Positions 53,183 through 60,862 of a stretch of DNA of 64,000 bases are shown here, piece after piece. The stretch comes from an uncultured bacterium (lineage in GTDB: Bacteria > Acidobacteriota > Thermoanaerobaculia > Thermoanaerobaculales > Thermoanaerobaculaceae): positions 1 through 64,000 of the forward strand of contig CALEVZ010000013.1 in NCBI GenBank assembly GCA_937924755.1. The letters run 5' to 3'. The notes under the pieces are model-generated. The model was given only the letters and a program-made list of their open reading frames with translations. It did no database searches and had not been told where the DNA came from. Position numbers and translations under genes: made by a program. How positions within the stretch are numbered: the stretch's first letter is position 1; every line of letters starts with the position of its first letter.

Positions 53183-53896
53183 TCACCGGCGCTGCGCGGG
53201 CATAGCTTGGCGATGGGCACGCAGCCGCTGGAGGGCCTGGCGAAGCTCTGCCGGGGTCTCAGCGGAGCCCTCCAGCTGCCTCAGCTGCGGCTCGCTCAAG
53301 GTGACGGCAAGACTCGCCGCCAGTGCCAGGGGCAGCTTCCTGAGGCGAACCGCCGCCTGCACAACCGCCGGTAGCCGGCCCCAGCGCGCATGGCCTAACG
53401 CCACGCGGACGCACTGCAGGTGCGGGTTGAGGTTGATCAGGCGCACGGCGTCGGCTTCACAGAAGAGGGGATTGTCCAGCAGCGCCGCGATGGTCCGCGG
53501 CGTCTCGTCAACGATCAGGAGAGCAAACAACGCCCTCGGGGCGCGCCGCGCCAGCGCCACCCGCTCTCCCTGGCTCATCTCTCCGACCCGCTCCAAGAGC
53601 CGGCGCTCCGCCAGTCGGCGTACCGCTGGGGCGGCTCGGGGATCGCGCGTCACCGCCAGGAGCTCGGACCATCCCACCCGCCCCACCGCGTCAACCGCAA
53701 AGGCAATAGAGCAGGCGGGGTGGCGCAGGATGATCGCCATCACGCGGCGGGCCCCGCGCACCCACCGGCACCCCTCCAGGGTTGCCACCAGTCGCTCCGG
53801 GCAGCTCGCCGAGCGAAGCGCTCGCAGCAGCTCGCCCTCCGGCGGCCGCTCGCCGCCCTCCAGGCGACCGATCAGGTCAGCGGCCATCCGCGACAC
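53183..53896 (-). CDS. Helical-repeat protein, function unknown
   Basis: About 237 residues, helical and Arg/Ala/Leu-rich, without signal or membrane segments. Repeats such as AIILRHPACSIAFAVDAVGR, LLDNPLFCEADAVRLINLNP and VRLRKLPLALAASL resemble those of the 360-residue protein downstream, so the two may be related. I do not recognise a family. GTG 53896 has GAGGGAGG upstream; ATG 53911 is a weaker alternative. It is the first gene of the 53896-49821 run. Confidence 0.72.
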   Translation of the reverse strand: MSRMAADLIGRLEGGERPPEGELLRALRSASCPERLVATLEGCRWVRGARRVMAIILRHPACSIAFAVDAVGRVGWSELLAVTRDPRAAPAVRRLAERRLLERVGEMSQGERVALARRAPRALFALLIVDETPRTIAALLDNPLFCEADAVRLINLNPHLQCVRVALGHARWGRLPAVVQAAVRLRKLPLALAASLAVTLSEPQLRQLEGSAETPAELRQALQRLRAHRQAMPAQRR

Positions 53897-54095
53897 GGGG
53901 CCCTCCCTCATCGATCATGGTAGCGCCGTGCCGGACCCCCTACTTCAGCCACCGCAGTGAGCGCCAGCGGCTGGCGGGCGTGCGTTCACCGCCCCGGCAT
54001 GTGTCACTATTGAACTTCGAACAGGCATCGGTAATACTGCTGCCATCTCAAGGGATCTCTGGCGGCAATAGCGTAAGCTGAACGCTGGGAGGGTA

Positions 54096-54171
54096 TGGTG
54101 CCCAGGGACGGAATTGAACCGCCGACACGGGGATTTTCAGTCCCCTGCTCTACCAACTGAGCTACCTGGGC
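54096..54171 (-). tRNA. tRNA-Phe (anticodon GAA)
   Basis: A complete 76-nt cloverleaf including the encoded CCA. The acceptor GCCCAGG pairs with CCTGGGC, the D arm is GCTCAGTTGGTAGAGC, the anticodon stem GGGGA/TCCCC encloses CTGAAAA with GAA, and the T arm GGCGG-TTCAATT-CCGTC is normal. It lies between the RNase R stop and the helical-repeat gene. Confidence 0.97.
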
Positions 54172-54186
54172 ACGCCAGGCGCGGGG

Positions 54187-54215
54187 AGTATGGCGAGCGG
54201 GTTCGAACCTGTCAA
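54187..54215 (-). promoter_or_regulatory. tRNA-Phe promoter
   Basis: TTGACA (54215-54210), exactly 17 nt, CATACT (54192-54187) on the minus strand, ending 15 nt before the mature tRNA. It is a near-consensus vegetative promoter. Confidence 0.7.
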
Positions 54216-54250
54216 CTGGCACCGATGGCTCAAACCCCGAACTAGAACCA

Positions 54251-56527
54251 TCAGGCCCGCCCCCGGCCCCGGCGGCCCGGGGGCCGGCGCCGCCCCGGTT
54301 GTTGTTTCGACCGCCTTGACTCCCCGGTGGGGACGGCGCCGCGTCGGTCTCGACGCCCCCGCGGCTGTCCTCCCGGGTTGACGCCGAGCGGTGGCGGCAG
54401 GAGCGGCTCCAACTCCACCTCCCGGCGCTCATCGTTGATCCCGCGCACCCGCACCCGCAGCGCGTCCCCCAGCCGCAGCACTCGCCCATGTCGTTGCCCC
54501 ACTAGCCGGTGGGCGGTTTCGTCGTAGCGGTAAAAGTCATCCTTCAACGCCGACACATGCACCAGACCCTCGACAAAGACCTCCGCCAGCTGCACAAACA
54601 GTCCGAACGCCGTCACCCCACTGACGTGCCCGGCAAACTCCTCGCCGATCCGGGCACGCATAAACTCGGCCTGCTTCCAGCGCACCACCTCCCGCTCTGC
54701 TTCCTCCGCCCGCCGCTCGGTGAAGGAGCTGTGCTGCGCGATGTCCTCCAGCTCTCCCACGAGTTGCTCCCGCTCATGACCGGCCGGCACGGTACCGGTG
54801 AGCAGCCGCTGCAGGCAGCGGTGCACCACCAGGTCCGGGTAACGGCGGATAGGCGACGTGAAGTGCAGGTAAAAGTCGGTGGCGAGGGCGTAGTGGCCCT
54901 TGCACTCGACGTGGTAGGCAGCGCGGGCCAGCGAACGCAGGATCAGGGTCTGCAGCAGGCGCTCCTCCGGCCGGCCGGCGATGGCGGCCAGCACCCGCTG
55001 CAGCTCTCGCGGCGGCAGCTCCTCCAGGTTTCCCTTCAAGGACACGCCAAACTCTTCCAGCACCACCTGCAGCTCGGCCAACTTGCCCGCCGAGGGTCGC
55101 TCGTGGATCCTGAAGACGCCGGGCTGCCGCCCCCAGACGAGCAGGCGAGCGACGCACTCGTTGGCGGCCAGCATGAGCTCCTCGATGAGCCGATGGGCCC
55201 GGTTGCGCTCGGCCGCCACCACGCCGGTCATGTAGCCATCCGGATCCAGGAGGATCTCCGGCACCGGCAGGTCGAAATCGATGGCGCCGCGCTGTTGCCG
55301 CCGGCGAGCGAGGCGACGGGCCGCCTCGTCCAGCAGCAGCAGCGAAGCCCGGACCTCTTCGGGCACGTCATCCGCCCAGTCCCCCTCCTCCAGCCAGCGG
55401 AACACCTCGGAGTAGGTGCAGCGGCGGCGCGAGCGGAATACCGACCGCACGGCGCGGTACCCCTCCAGTGCCCCGTCCCTGGTAACCAGAACTCGCAGCG
55501 AAAAGGCCAGCCGATCCTCGTTGGGAAGCAGGGAGCAGAGGTGATTGGACAGTCTCTCCGGCAGCATCGGCACGGCGCGGCCGGGCAAGTAGACGCTGGT
55601 TCCCCGCTCCCGGGCAGTCTGGTCGAGGGCAGAACCGGGACGTACGTAGTGGGAAACGTCGGCGATGTGGACGAACACCTCCACCGCACCATCGGGCGCC
55701 GGGAAGGCCACCACCGCGTCGTCGAAATCCTGGGCGGTTTCACCATCGATGGTCACCGCGGGGTGACCACGAAAATCACTGCGCCCTTCGAGGTCGCGGG
55801 CGGTCACCTCGAGCGGCAGCTCCCTAGCTTCCACTTCGGCGGCCGGGGAAAAGTCGACTGGAATTCCCAGGTCGGCGAGAACCACCTCCTCGTCCACCCC
55901 GGCCTCATGGGGGGCCCCCAGCCGACGGATGAGCTTCCCGGCCACCGGTTTCCCATCGGCGAACTCGCTGACGGCCACCTCGACGAACTCTCCATCGCGG
56001 GGCATGTCCTCCCCCCCAGGGAGCAGCTCCAGACGCCCTCCCATGCGCTTGGCGTACGGCTCCACCCAGGGCCTGAGGGGATCAGCTCGGAAGCGGCCCA
56101 CCAGGGTTGGCCGGCGGCGCTGCAAGACCTTGACGACGCGAGCCAGGCGCTGTGCCGCGGGGCGGCCGCGGGAGCGGCGGGCGCTGAGGTGCACCAGCAC
56201 CAGGTCGCCATCCATGGCTGTGCCCAGCTCTTCGGGAGGAATGACGATGCTGGCTGTGGCCTCGTCGTCCCCCCGCAACACCCCGAAACCCCGGACAGTC
56301 AACCGCAGGGTGCCCGCCCAGTAGTCGGTGAACTCCACCGCCACCCAACGCCCTTTGCCGGAGGCAACCACCTCGCCCCGTTTCTCCGCCTCCTCCAGGA
56401 GCTGGCCCAGGAGCGATCGCTCGGCCGCCAGCACTCGTTGCAGGAACGCCAATGTTGCCCCCTCGCTGCGGCGTTCGCGCAGCGCCGCGAGGACCGCTCG
56501 CCGGTGCAACCGTGCGGTGTCGTCCAT
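54251..56527 (-). CDS. rnr: Ribonuclease R
   Basis: A 758-residue exoribonuclease of the RNB family: N-terminal winged-helix and cold-shock domains (about 1-210), RNB catalytic domain with AVTIDGETAQDFDDAVV (the Asp cluster that binds Mg), HIADVSHYV and FTSPIRRYPDLVVHR, then the S1 domain (GHVSGVTAFGLFVQLAEVFV) and a basic Arg/Gly/Pro tail. It degrades structured RNA 3'-5'. ATG 56527 lies seven bases after TATGAT and has no ribosome site; ATG 56539 is four codons upstream but falls inside that box. It is a single gene beside tRNA genes. Confidence 0.93.
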   Translation of the reverse strand: MDDTARLHRRAVLAALRERRSEGATLAFLQRVLAAERSLLGQLLEEAEKRGEVVASGKGRWVAVEFTDYWAGTLRLTVRGFGVLRGDDEATASIVIPPEELGTAMDGDLVLVHLSARRSRGRPAAQRLARVVKVLQRRRPTLVGRFRADPLRPWVEPYAKRMGGRLELLPGGEDMPRDGEFVEVAVSEFADGKPVAGKLIRRLGAPHEAGVDEEVVLADLGIPVDFSPAAEVEARELPLEVTARDLEGRSDFRGHPAVTIDGETAQDFDDAVVAFPAPDGAVEVFVHIADVSHYVRPGSALDQTARERGTSVYLPGRAVPMLPERLSNHLCSLLPNEDRLAFSLRVLVTRDGALEGYRAVRSVFRSRRRCTYSEVFRWLEEGDWADDVPEEVRASLLLLDEAARRLARRRQQRGAIDFDLPVPEILLDPDGYMTGVVAAERNRAHRLIEELMLAANECVARLLVWGRQPGVFRIHERPSAGKLAELQVVLEEFGVSLKGNLEELPPRELQRVLAAIAGRPEERLLQTLILRSLARAAYHVECKGHYALATDFYLHFTSPIRRYPDLVVHRCLQRLLTGTVPAGHEREQLVGELEDIAQHSSFTERRAEEAEREVVRWKQAEFMRARIGEEFAGHVSGVTAFGLFVQLAEVFVEGLVHVSALKDDFYRYDETAHRLVGQRHGRVLRLGDALRVRVRGINDERREVELEPLLPPPLGVNPGGQPRGRRDRRGAVPTGESRRSKQQPGRRRPPGRRGRGRA

Positions 56528-56534
56528 GGCCTGA

Positions 56535-56540
56535 ATCATA
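56535..56540 (-). promoter_or_regulatory. Putative -10 element of leaderless rnr
   Basis: TATGAT on the minus strand, seven bases before ATG 56527. No clear -35 element. The other-strand tRNA-Leu promoter lies 26 nt away. Confidence 0.4.
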
Positions 56541-56565
56541 CGGCGCCTTACGTGACGTCCCTTTA

Positions 56566-56594
56566 TTGACAGCTCTGGCTCGGCTCGATAGACT
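56566..56594 (+). promoter_or_regulatory. tRNA-Leu promoter
   Basis: TTGACA (56566-56571), exactly 17 nt, TAGACT (56589-56594), ending 13 nt before the tRNA. With the tRNA-Phe promoter it shows what a strong vegetative promoter looks like in this genome. Confidence 0.75.
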
Positions 56595-56607
56595 CCCCAC
56601 GGCGCGT

Positions 56608-56698
<91 letters not shown>

Positions 56699-56801
56699 CT
56701 ATCTCCGGGTCACGGGAAACCAGCAGTTCCCAGCAGGCGAAAGTCGGCGACGCCTCTTGCTGGCGCGCATCGCGAGGCCTAACGCCGCCGGCGAGCCCGG
56801 G

Positions 56802-57152
56802 TCAGGAAACCGGGGCCCCGGCGTGCAGGATCGCCTCCTGCCGCTCCCGGAAAATGGGGAATACTGTGTCCAGTCGAGTGAGCTTCAGCAAGGCCTCGAT
56901 CCGCTGGTGCGGCTGCAAGAGCACCAGCTTCCTGCCGGAGCGGGTGAATTTCTGGAGATACCCAACCAACTCACCGATGCCGGTGGAGTCGACGTAGTTG
57001 ATGTCGGCCAGATCGATGACCACGCCGCCCCGACTCTCGTCCAGGACGTCCTGCAACGCCGCAGCAAACTGCTTGGCCGACTCTCCCAGAGTGACCTGCC
57101 CGCTCACCTTCAGAATCGTCACACCCTGCTCGACTTCCCGCTTCGTGTGCAT
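56802..57152 (-). CDS. STAS-domain protein, anti-sigma factor antagonist type
   Basis: A 116-residue STAS protein like SpoIIAA/RsbV. The phosphorylatable serine is Ser56 in NYVDSTGIGELVGYL, and GVTILKVSGQVTLGESAKQF opens the fold. When unphosphorylated, such proteins bind an anti-sigma kinase and free a sigma factor; no such kinase is in the window. ATG 57152 has an ideal AAGGAGGTG ribosome site. It probably is a single gene, separated from the hotdog gene by 120 nt. Confidence 0.9.
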   Translation of the reverse strand: MHTKREVEQGVTILKVSGQVTLGESAKQFAAALQDVLDESRGGVVIDLADINYVDSTGIGELVGYLQKFTRSGRKLVLLQPHQRIEALLKLTRLDTVFPIFRERQEAILHAGAPVS

Positions 57153-57272
57153 TGCTACACCTCCTTCTTGGCTGTGCCTTTCGCTCCACCGCCGGTACCA
57201 GTACCCCCGCCCCCCGGCTTCCCCGAGGCGCAGCCGCACGACCAACCAGCCGGGACCCTCGGGACGGGCGGC

Positions 57273-57650
57273 TCAGCTCGCTACGCTGACTGTCGCCTCC
57301 GCCACCGGCGCTCCCGCGCGCAGCGCCCGGCAGGAGAAGCGGCGCAGATTTCCCAGGCCCCCCTCCTCGCGGAACTCCACCCGCAGCACATCCCCGGCGA
57401 CGACGTGTTGCAGCAGCCTGACCCCATGAAGGGCCACCAGGCGCGCCCGAGCCCCCCCACCGAGACCGTGGGCCAGGGCGATCCCCTGGGCCAGGGCCTC
57501 GGCCACGAGGGGAGCCGACCAGGCCTGGCCCCTGGCATAGAAACCGTTCTTACTTAAAGAAATGGTAACAGTGTCCGAACTCGCGCCGTGGTCGACTCGA
57601 TCCACCAGTCGAAACGGGAAGCCATGGGGAATAGTGCTACGCAGATTCAC
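57273..57650 (-). CDS. FabZ-like hotdog-fold protein
   Basis: A 125-residue hotdog protein with IPHGFPFRLVDRV (7-19), matching the LPHRYPFLLVDRV motif of 3-hydroxyacyl-ACP dehydratases; LVAEALAQGIALAHGLG corresponds to the central helix. The first His of the FabZ active site is kept (PHG), and Glu in VAEALAQ may be the second. It overlaps the end of an acyl-carrier-protein gene by 14 nt, so it probably acts on acyl groups held by that ACP. It could be a dehydratase or thioesterase. Confidence 0.78.
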   Translation of the reverse strand: MNLRSTIPHGFPFRLVDRVDHGASSDTVTISLSKNGFYARGQAWSAPLVAEALAQGIALAHGLGGGARARLVALHGVRLLQHVVAGDVLRVEFREEGGLGNLRRFSCRALRAGAPVAEATVSVAS

Positions 57651-57912
57651 CTACGCCGGCTCCTCGCAGAAAGTCGACCAGGGCATTGACGGAGGCGAAC
57701 GCCTTGCTCCCCACATCCTCGTCCTGGATCCGCACCCCGAACTCCTTCTCGATGCCGATGACCAGCTCCAGGGCGTCGATGGAGTCCAGCCCCAGCCCAT
57801 CGCCGAACAGGGGTGCGGCGTCGTCGATATCCGCCGGTGTCATCCCCTCCAGCTGCAGGCGCTCAATGATCAAGCGCTTCACCCGTGTGTGCAGGCCTCC
57901 ATTATCCGCCAT
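57637..57912 (-). CDS. Acyl carrier protein
   Basis: A 91-residue ACP. Ser44 in GDGLGLDSIDALELVIGIEK is the phosphopantetheine site (DSI instead of the usual DSL), and helices flank it as in ACPs. AAGGAGG lies ten bases before ATG 57912; a GTG two codons upstream is also possible. It is paired with the FabZ-like gene but not with fabD, fabF or fabG, so it is likely a specialised ACP rather than the housekeeping one. Confidence 0.88.
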   Translation of the reverse strand: MADNGGLHTRVKRLIIERLQLEGMTPADIDDAAPLFGDGLGLDSIDALELVIGIEKEFGVRIQDEDVGSKAFASVNALVDFLRGAGVGESA

Positions 57913-58003
57913 TCCCACTTGGCCTCCTTCAGGCCGGTCAGTATAGTCGAAGGACGTGAAGCGCTCCAACGCCCCGCCGCGACGAGAGGGACGGAGCGTG
58001 CGC

Positions 58004-58240
58004 CTACCCCTCCAACCCCAGCTCCAGCCACGTGCTGTACCCGCCGCAGAACCCCACCGAACACCGCTCGTGGTCGACGACCACGGGCAGCCGCCGCTCC
58101 CACGTGAGCCGCTTGAGCTCCTCCAGGCGGCTGGACTCCCGCCGCAGGTCGACGCAGCGGTAGCCCACGTGGCGTCTCTCGAGGTCAGCGATCAGCGCGG
58201 CGCAATGGGGGCAGTCGGCGACGACGAAGACGGTGATCAT
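58004..58240 (-). CDS. Glutaredoxin-like thiol protein
   Basis: A 78-residue protein with a thioredoxin-type opening strand and CPHC (Cys10, Cys13), followed by RLPVVVD, which gives the cis-proline position. Two more cysteines (CSVGFCGG) lie near the end, unusual for a glutaredoxin. It could reduce disulfides or deliver metals. Its ATG overlaps the era stop by four bases, so it ends the phoH-era run. Confidence 0.78.
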   Translation of the reverse strand: MITVFVVADCPHCAALIADLERRHVGYRCVDLRRESSRLEELKRLTWERRLPVVVDHERCSVGFCGGYSTWLELGLEG

Positions 58241-59175
58241 CGCTTCCCCTCCGGCGGCGCCCAGGCCACCTCCAGGGGCTCCAGCTCCGCCAGGAAATGG
58301 CCCTGCTCGCGCCAGCCGGGGCGCACCTTGACGCGCAGATCCAGCCATGCGCGCACCCCCAGCAGCGTCTCGATGCGCCGCCGCGCCGCCACGCCAATGG
58401 CCTTGATCATCTTGCCGCCCGCGCCGATCAGGATCGATTTCTGGCCGTCCCGCTCCACCACCAAATCGGCGAACACCCGCAACAACGTGCCGCCCCCGCC
58501 CTCCTCCTCTTCGAAGTGGCGAAGGTGGACGGCCATGGCGTAGGGCAGCTCCTGCCCCACCCTGGCCAGCGCCGCCTCGCGGATCAGCTCCGCCACGAAG
58601 AAGCGCTCGCTCTGGGTAGTGGTCAGGGAGGGATCGAGCAGCGGCTCCCCCTCAGGCAGCTGGGCGAAGATGGCAGCGCGCAGCTTCTCCAGTCCCCGGC
58701 GCCGCAGCGCCGACACGGGGACCACCTGGGCGTAGCTCCGCCGCGAGGTGAAGAAAGCGATCCGTCGCGCCAACATGTCAGGATCATCCACCAGGTCCAG
58801 CTTGGTGGGCACCAGGATCGCCGGGGTCGTCACCTCTTGCATCAGCGCGGCAAGGTAGTCCTCGCCGCCACCGGTGGCCACCGCCGCATCGAAGAGTTGC
58901 AACACGACATCCACCTCGGCGAGGGTGTCGCGCACCACATGCATCATTTGTACGTTCATCCGGTGCAGCGGTTTGTGGACACCCGGCAGATCGAAGAGCA
59001 CGGCCTGCCCCTCCGCCACCGTCCACACCGCCGTAATGCGGTGCCTGGTCGTCTGCGGGCGCTGGGAGACAATGGCCACCTTCTCGCCGATGAGGGCGTT
59101 GACCAGGGTACTCTTGCCAACGTTGGGCCGCCCCAGCAGCGCGACCGTTCCTGCTCGACCCATCCCCGCTCTCAT
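58237..59175 (-). CDS. era: GTPase Era
   Basis: A 312-residue GTPase with G1 GRPNVGKS (15-22), switch-region QTTRHRITAVW, G3 DLPGVHKP, G4 TKLD, and a C-terminal KH domain (ILIGAGGKMIKAIGVAARRR). Era binds the 3' end of 16S rRNA and helps assemble the 30S subunit. The ATG at 59175 overlaps the corC-like stop by four bases; ATG 59163 is a possible later start. Gene order with ybeY and phoH is widely conserved. Confidence 0.95.
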   Translation of the reverse strand: MRAGMGRAGTVALLGRPNVGKSTLVNALIGEKVAIVSQRPQTTRHRITAVWTVAEGQAVLFDLPGVHKPLHRMNVQMMHVVRDTLAEVDVVLQLFDAAVATGGGEDYLAALMQEVTTPAILVPTKLDLVDDPDMLARRIAFFTSRRSYAQVVPVSALRRRGLEKLRAAIFAQLPEGEPLLDPSLTTTQSERFFVAELIREAALARVGQELPYAMAVHLRHFEEEEGGGGTLLRVFADLVVERDGQKSILIGAGGKMIKAIGVAARRRIETLLGVRAWLDLRVKVRPGWREQGHFLAELEPLEVAWAPPEGKR

Positions 59176-60431
59176 TCGGCAAGGCGTGTCACCCGCACGC
59201 GCTTCAACCGCCGCCGGTCCACCTCCACCGCATCCAGTCGCAGCGATTTCCAGGTGATGGTTTCGCCAGCTCTCGGTAAATGGCCCAAACGGTCGAGCAC
59301 CAGACCGGCGACCGAATCGAAGTCCACCTCACCCACTTCCACCCCGAAGATTCGTTCGAGCACTTCCACATGCGCCCCACCTGCAATCAAGAACGACCCG
59401 TCCCCCTCCTCCTCCACATCCGGCAACTCCGCCTGGTGTTCGTCCTGGATCTCCCCGACGATTTCCTCGAGCACGTCCTCCAGGGTGACGATCCCGGAGG
59501 TGCCGCCGTATTCGTCCACCACCACCGCCAGCTGCTGCCGCTCGGTCTGAAACTCGCGCAGCAGATCGCGCAGCGGCTTGGTCTCGGGCACCACTGGCAC
59601 AGGGCGAAGCAGTTCACCTGCCGACGGGCGTCGCCCGGCGGCCGCGGCCTTGAAGACATCCTTGACGTGCAGCAACCCCTCGATACGGTCGAGGGTGTCG
59701 CGGTACACCGGTAGGCGGGTGAACATCGAGGAGACAAAGGCGTTCTGCAGGTCCTCGAACTCACTGTTGACCGGGACGGCGACGATATCGGTGCGGGGAG
59801 TCATGATCTCCCGCGCCACCGTGTCGGCCAGCTCCACCACCGATGCGATGAGCTCCGCATCCTCCCGCTCCAGGATGCCCGCTGCCTCGCCGGCGCCAAT
59901 GAACGCCTTGACCTCGTGCTCGTCCAGCTCTTCCTCGTCCTCGTCCTCATCATCGCTGGCCGTCGTCTCGCCCTCCCCCGCCCCCGCCGGAACTAGGCGG
60001 GTCAGCAAGGGTGCCGCCGGCCGAATCATCACCAGCACGGCGTGGGCCAATTCCTCGGCGAAATCCCCACGAGCTATTCCCGCAGCCACCGCGATCGCTA
60101 GGCCCCAACCGGCCAGGGCGAAGATCGCCGCCACCGCCGGTGCCAGGTCCATGGCATCCACCAGCCACATCAGGGCTGCAGCCCAGGCCATCATGACGCC
60201 GCCCAGGATTGCCAGCAGAAACAGCACCAGGGGCGGGAAGAGGTGACCTCGCCGGGGGTATCCGGGCAACAGCGAGGGTTTGGCCGAGAGCAACCCCATT
60301 ACCTGGATACCGCCGGTGCGGATCACCCCCGCCACGCCGGTGGCCACGGCGATCAGGACCACCAGCCAAAACCCGGCGAGAAGTACGCCGGTCACCGGGT
60401 TCTCGAGCCACGCAACGATCGCCCCTTTCAC
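59172..60431 (-). CDS. CorC/HlyC-type membrane CBS protein
   Basis: A 419-residue protein with N-terminal membrane segments (GVLLAGFWLVVLIAVATGVA; PPLVLFLLAILGGVMMAWAA; AAIFALAGWGLAIAVAAGIA), an acidic linker (DDEDEDEEELDEHE), two CBS domains (EIMTPRTDIVAV and VVDEYGGTSGIVTLEDVLEE) and a CorC_HlyC C-terminal domain. Relatives are linked to magnesium or cobalt efflux. It overlaps ybeY and era by four bases each, as in the conserved ybeY-corC-era order. Confidence 0.9.
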   Translation of the reverse strand: MKGAIVAWLENPVTGVLLAGFWLVVLIAVATGVAGVIRTGGIQVMGLLSAKPSLLPGYPRRGHLFPPLVLFLLAILGGVMMAWAAALMWLVDAMDLAPAVAAIFALAGWGLAIAVAAGIARGDFAEELAHAVLVMIRPAAPLLTRLVPAGAGEGETTASDDEDEDEEELDEHEVKAFIGAGEAAGILEREDAELIASVVELADTVAREIMTPRTDIVAVPVNSEFEDLQNAFVSSMFTRLPVYRDTLDRIEGLLHVKDVFKAAAAGRRPSAGELLRPVPVVPETKPLRDLLREFQTERQQLAVVVDEYGGTSGIVTLEDVLEEIVGEIQDEHQAELPDVEEEGDGSFLIAGGAHVEVLERIFGVEVGEVDFDSVAGLVLDRLGHLPRAGETITWKSLRLDAVEVDRRRLKRVRVTRLAE

Positions 60432-60862
60432 AGCCCCAGCTCCCGGCGCAGGGACATCTCCAGCGCCATCATCTCTCCTCCATCGCGCTCGTGATCGAGT
60501 CCGTAGAGGTGGAGCAGGCCATGCACCAGCAGCGTCGCCAGCTCCTGTACCTCGTCGACTCCCGCCGCCGCCGCTTGCCGCCGCGCCGTGTCCAGAGAAA
60601 TGGCAATGTCCCCCAGATACGGGGGGCCATCCGGCTGACTCCCACCGGCCGGGAAGGCCAGCACATCGGTGGGGCGATCTACCCCTCGGAAGCTGCGGTT
60701 GAGGGCATGAATCGCCTCATCGCTGCTGACCAACACCCCCACCTCACCGCTCTCGACGCCCAGCCTCTCCAACACATGATGAGCAACGCGCCGGAGCTTT
60801 GCCGCCGTGCCCCTCGCCGGGCGCCGCGCCCAGGTGAACACCACAACAGGCCGGTCAGCCAC
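60428..60862 (-). CDS. ybeY: Endoribonuclease YbeY
   Basis: A 144-residue zinc endoribonuclease for 16S rRNA 3' maturation and rRNA quality control. The H-x3-H-x5-H motif is complete: HGLLHLYGLDH with His114, His118 and His124. NRSFRGVDRPTDVLAFP is the other signature. GTG 60862 overlaps the end of the HD-domain gene. Confidence 0.94.
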   Translation of the reverse strand: MADRPVVVFTWARRPARGTAAKLRRVAHHVLERLGVESGEVGVLVSSDEAIHALNRSFRGVDRPTDVLAFPAGGSQPDGPPYLGDIAISLDTARRQAAAAGVDEVQELATLLVHGLLHLYGLDHERDGGEMMALEMSLRRELGL

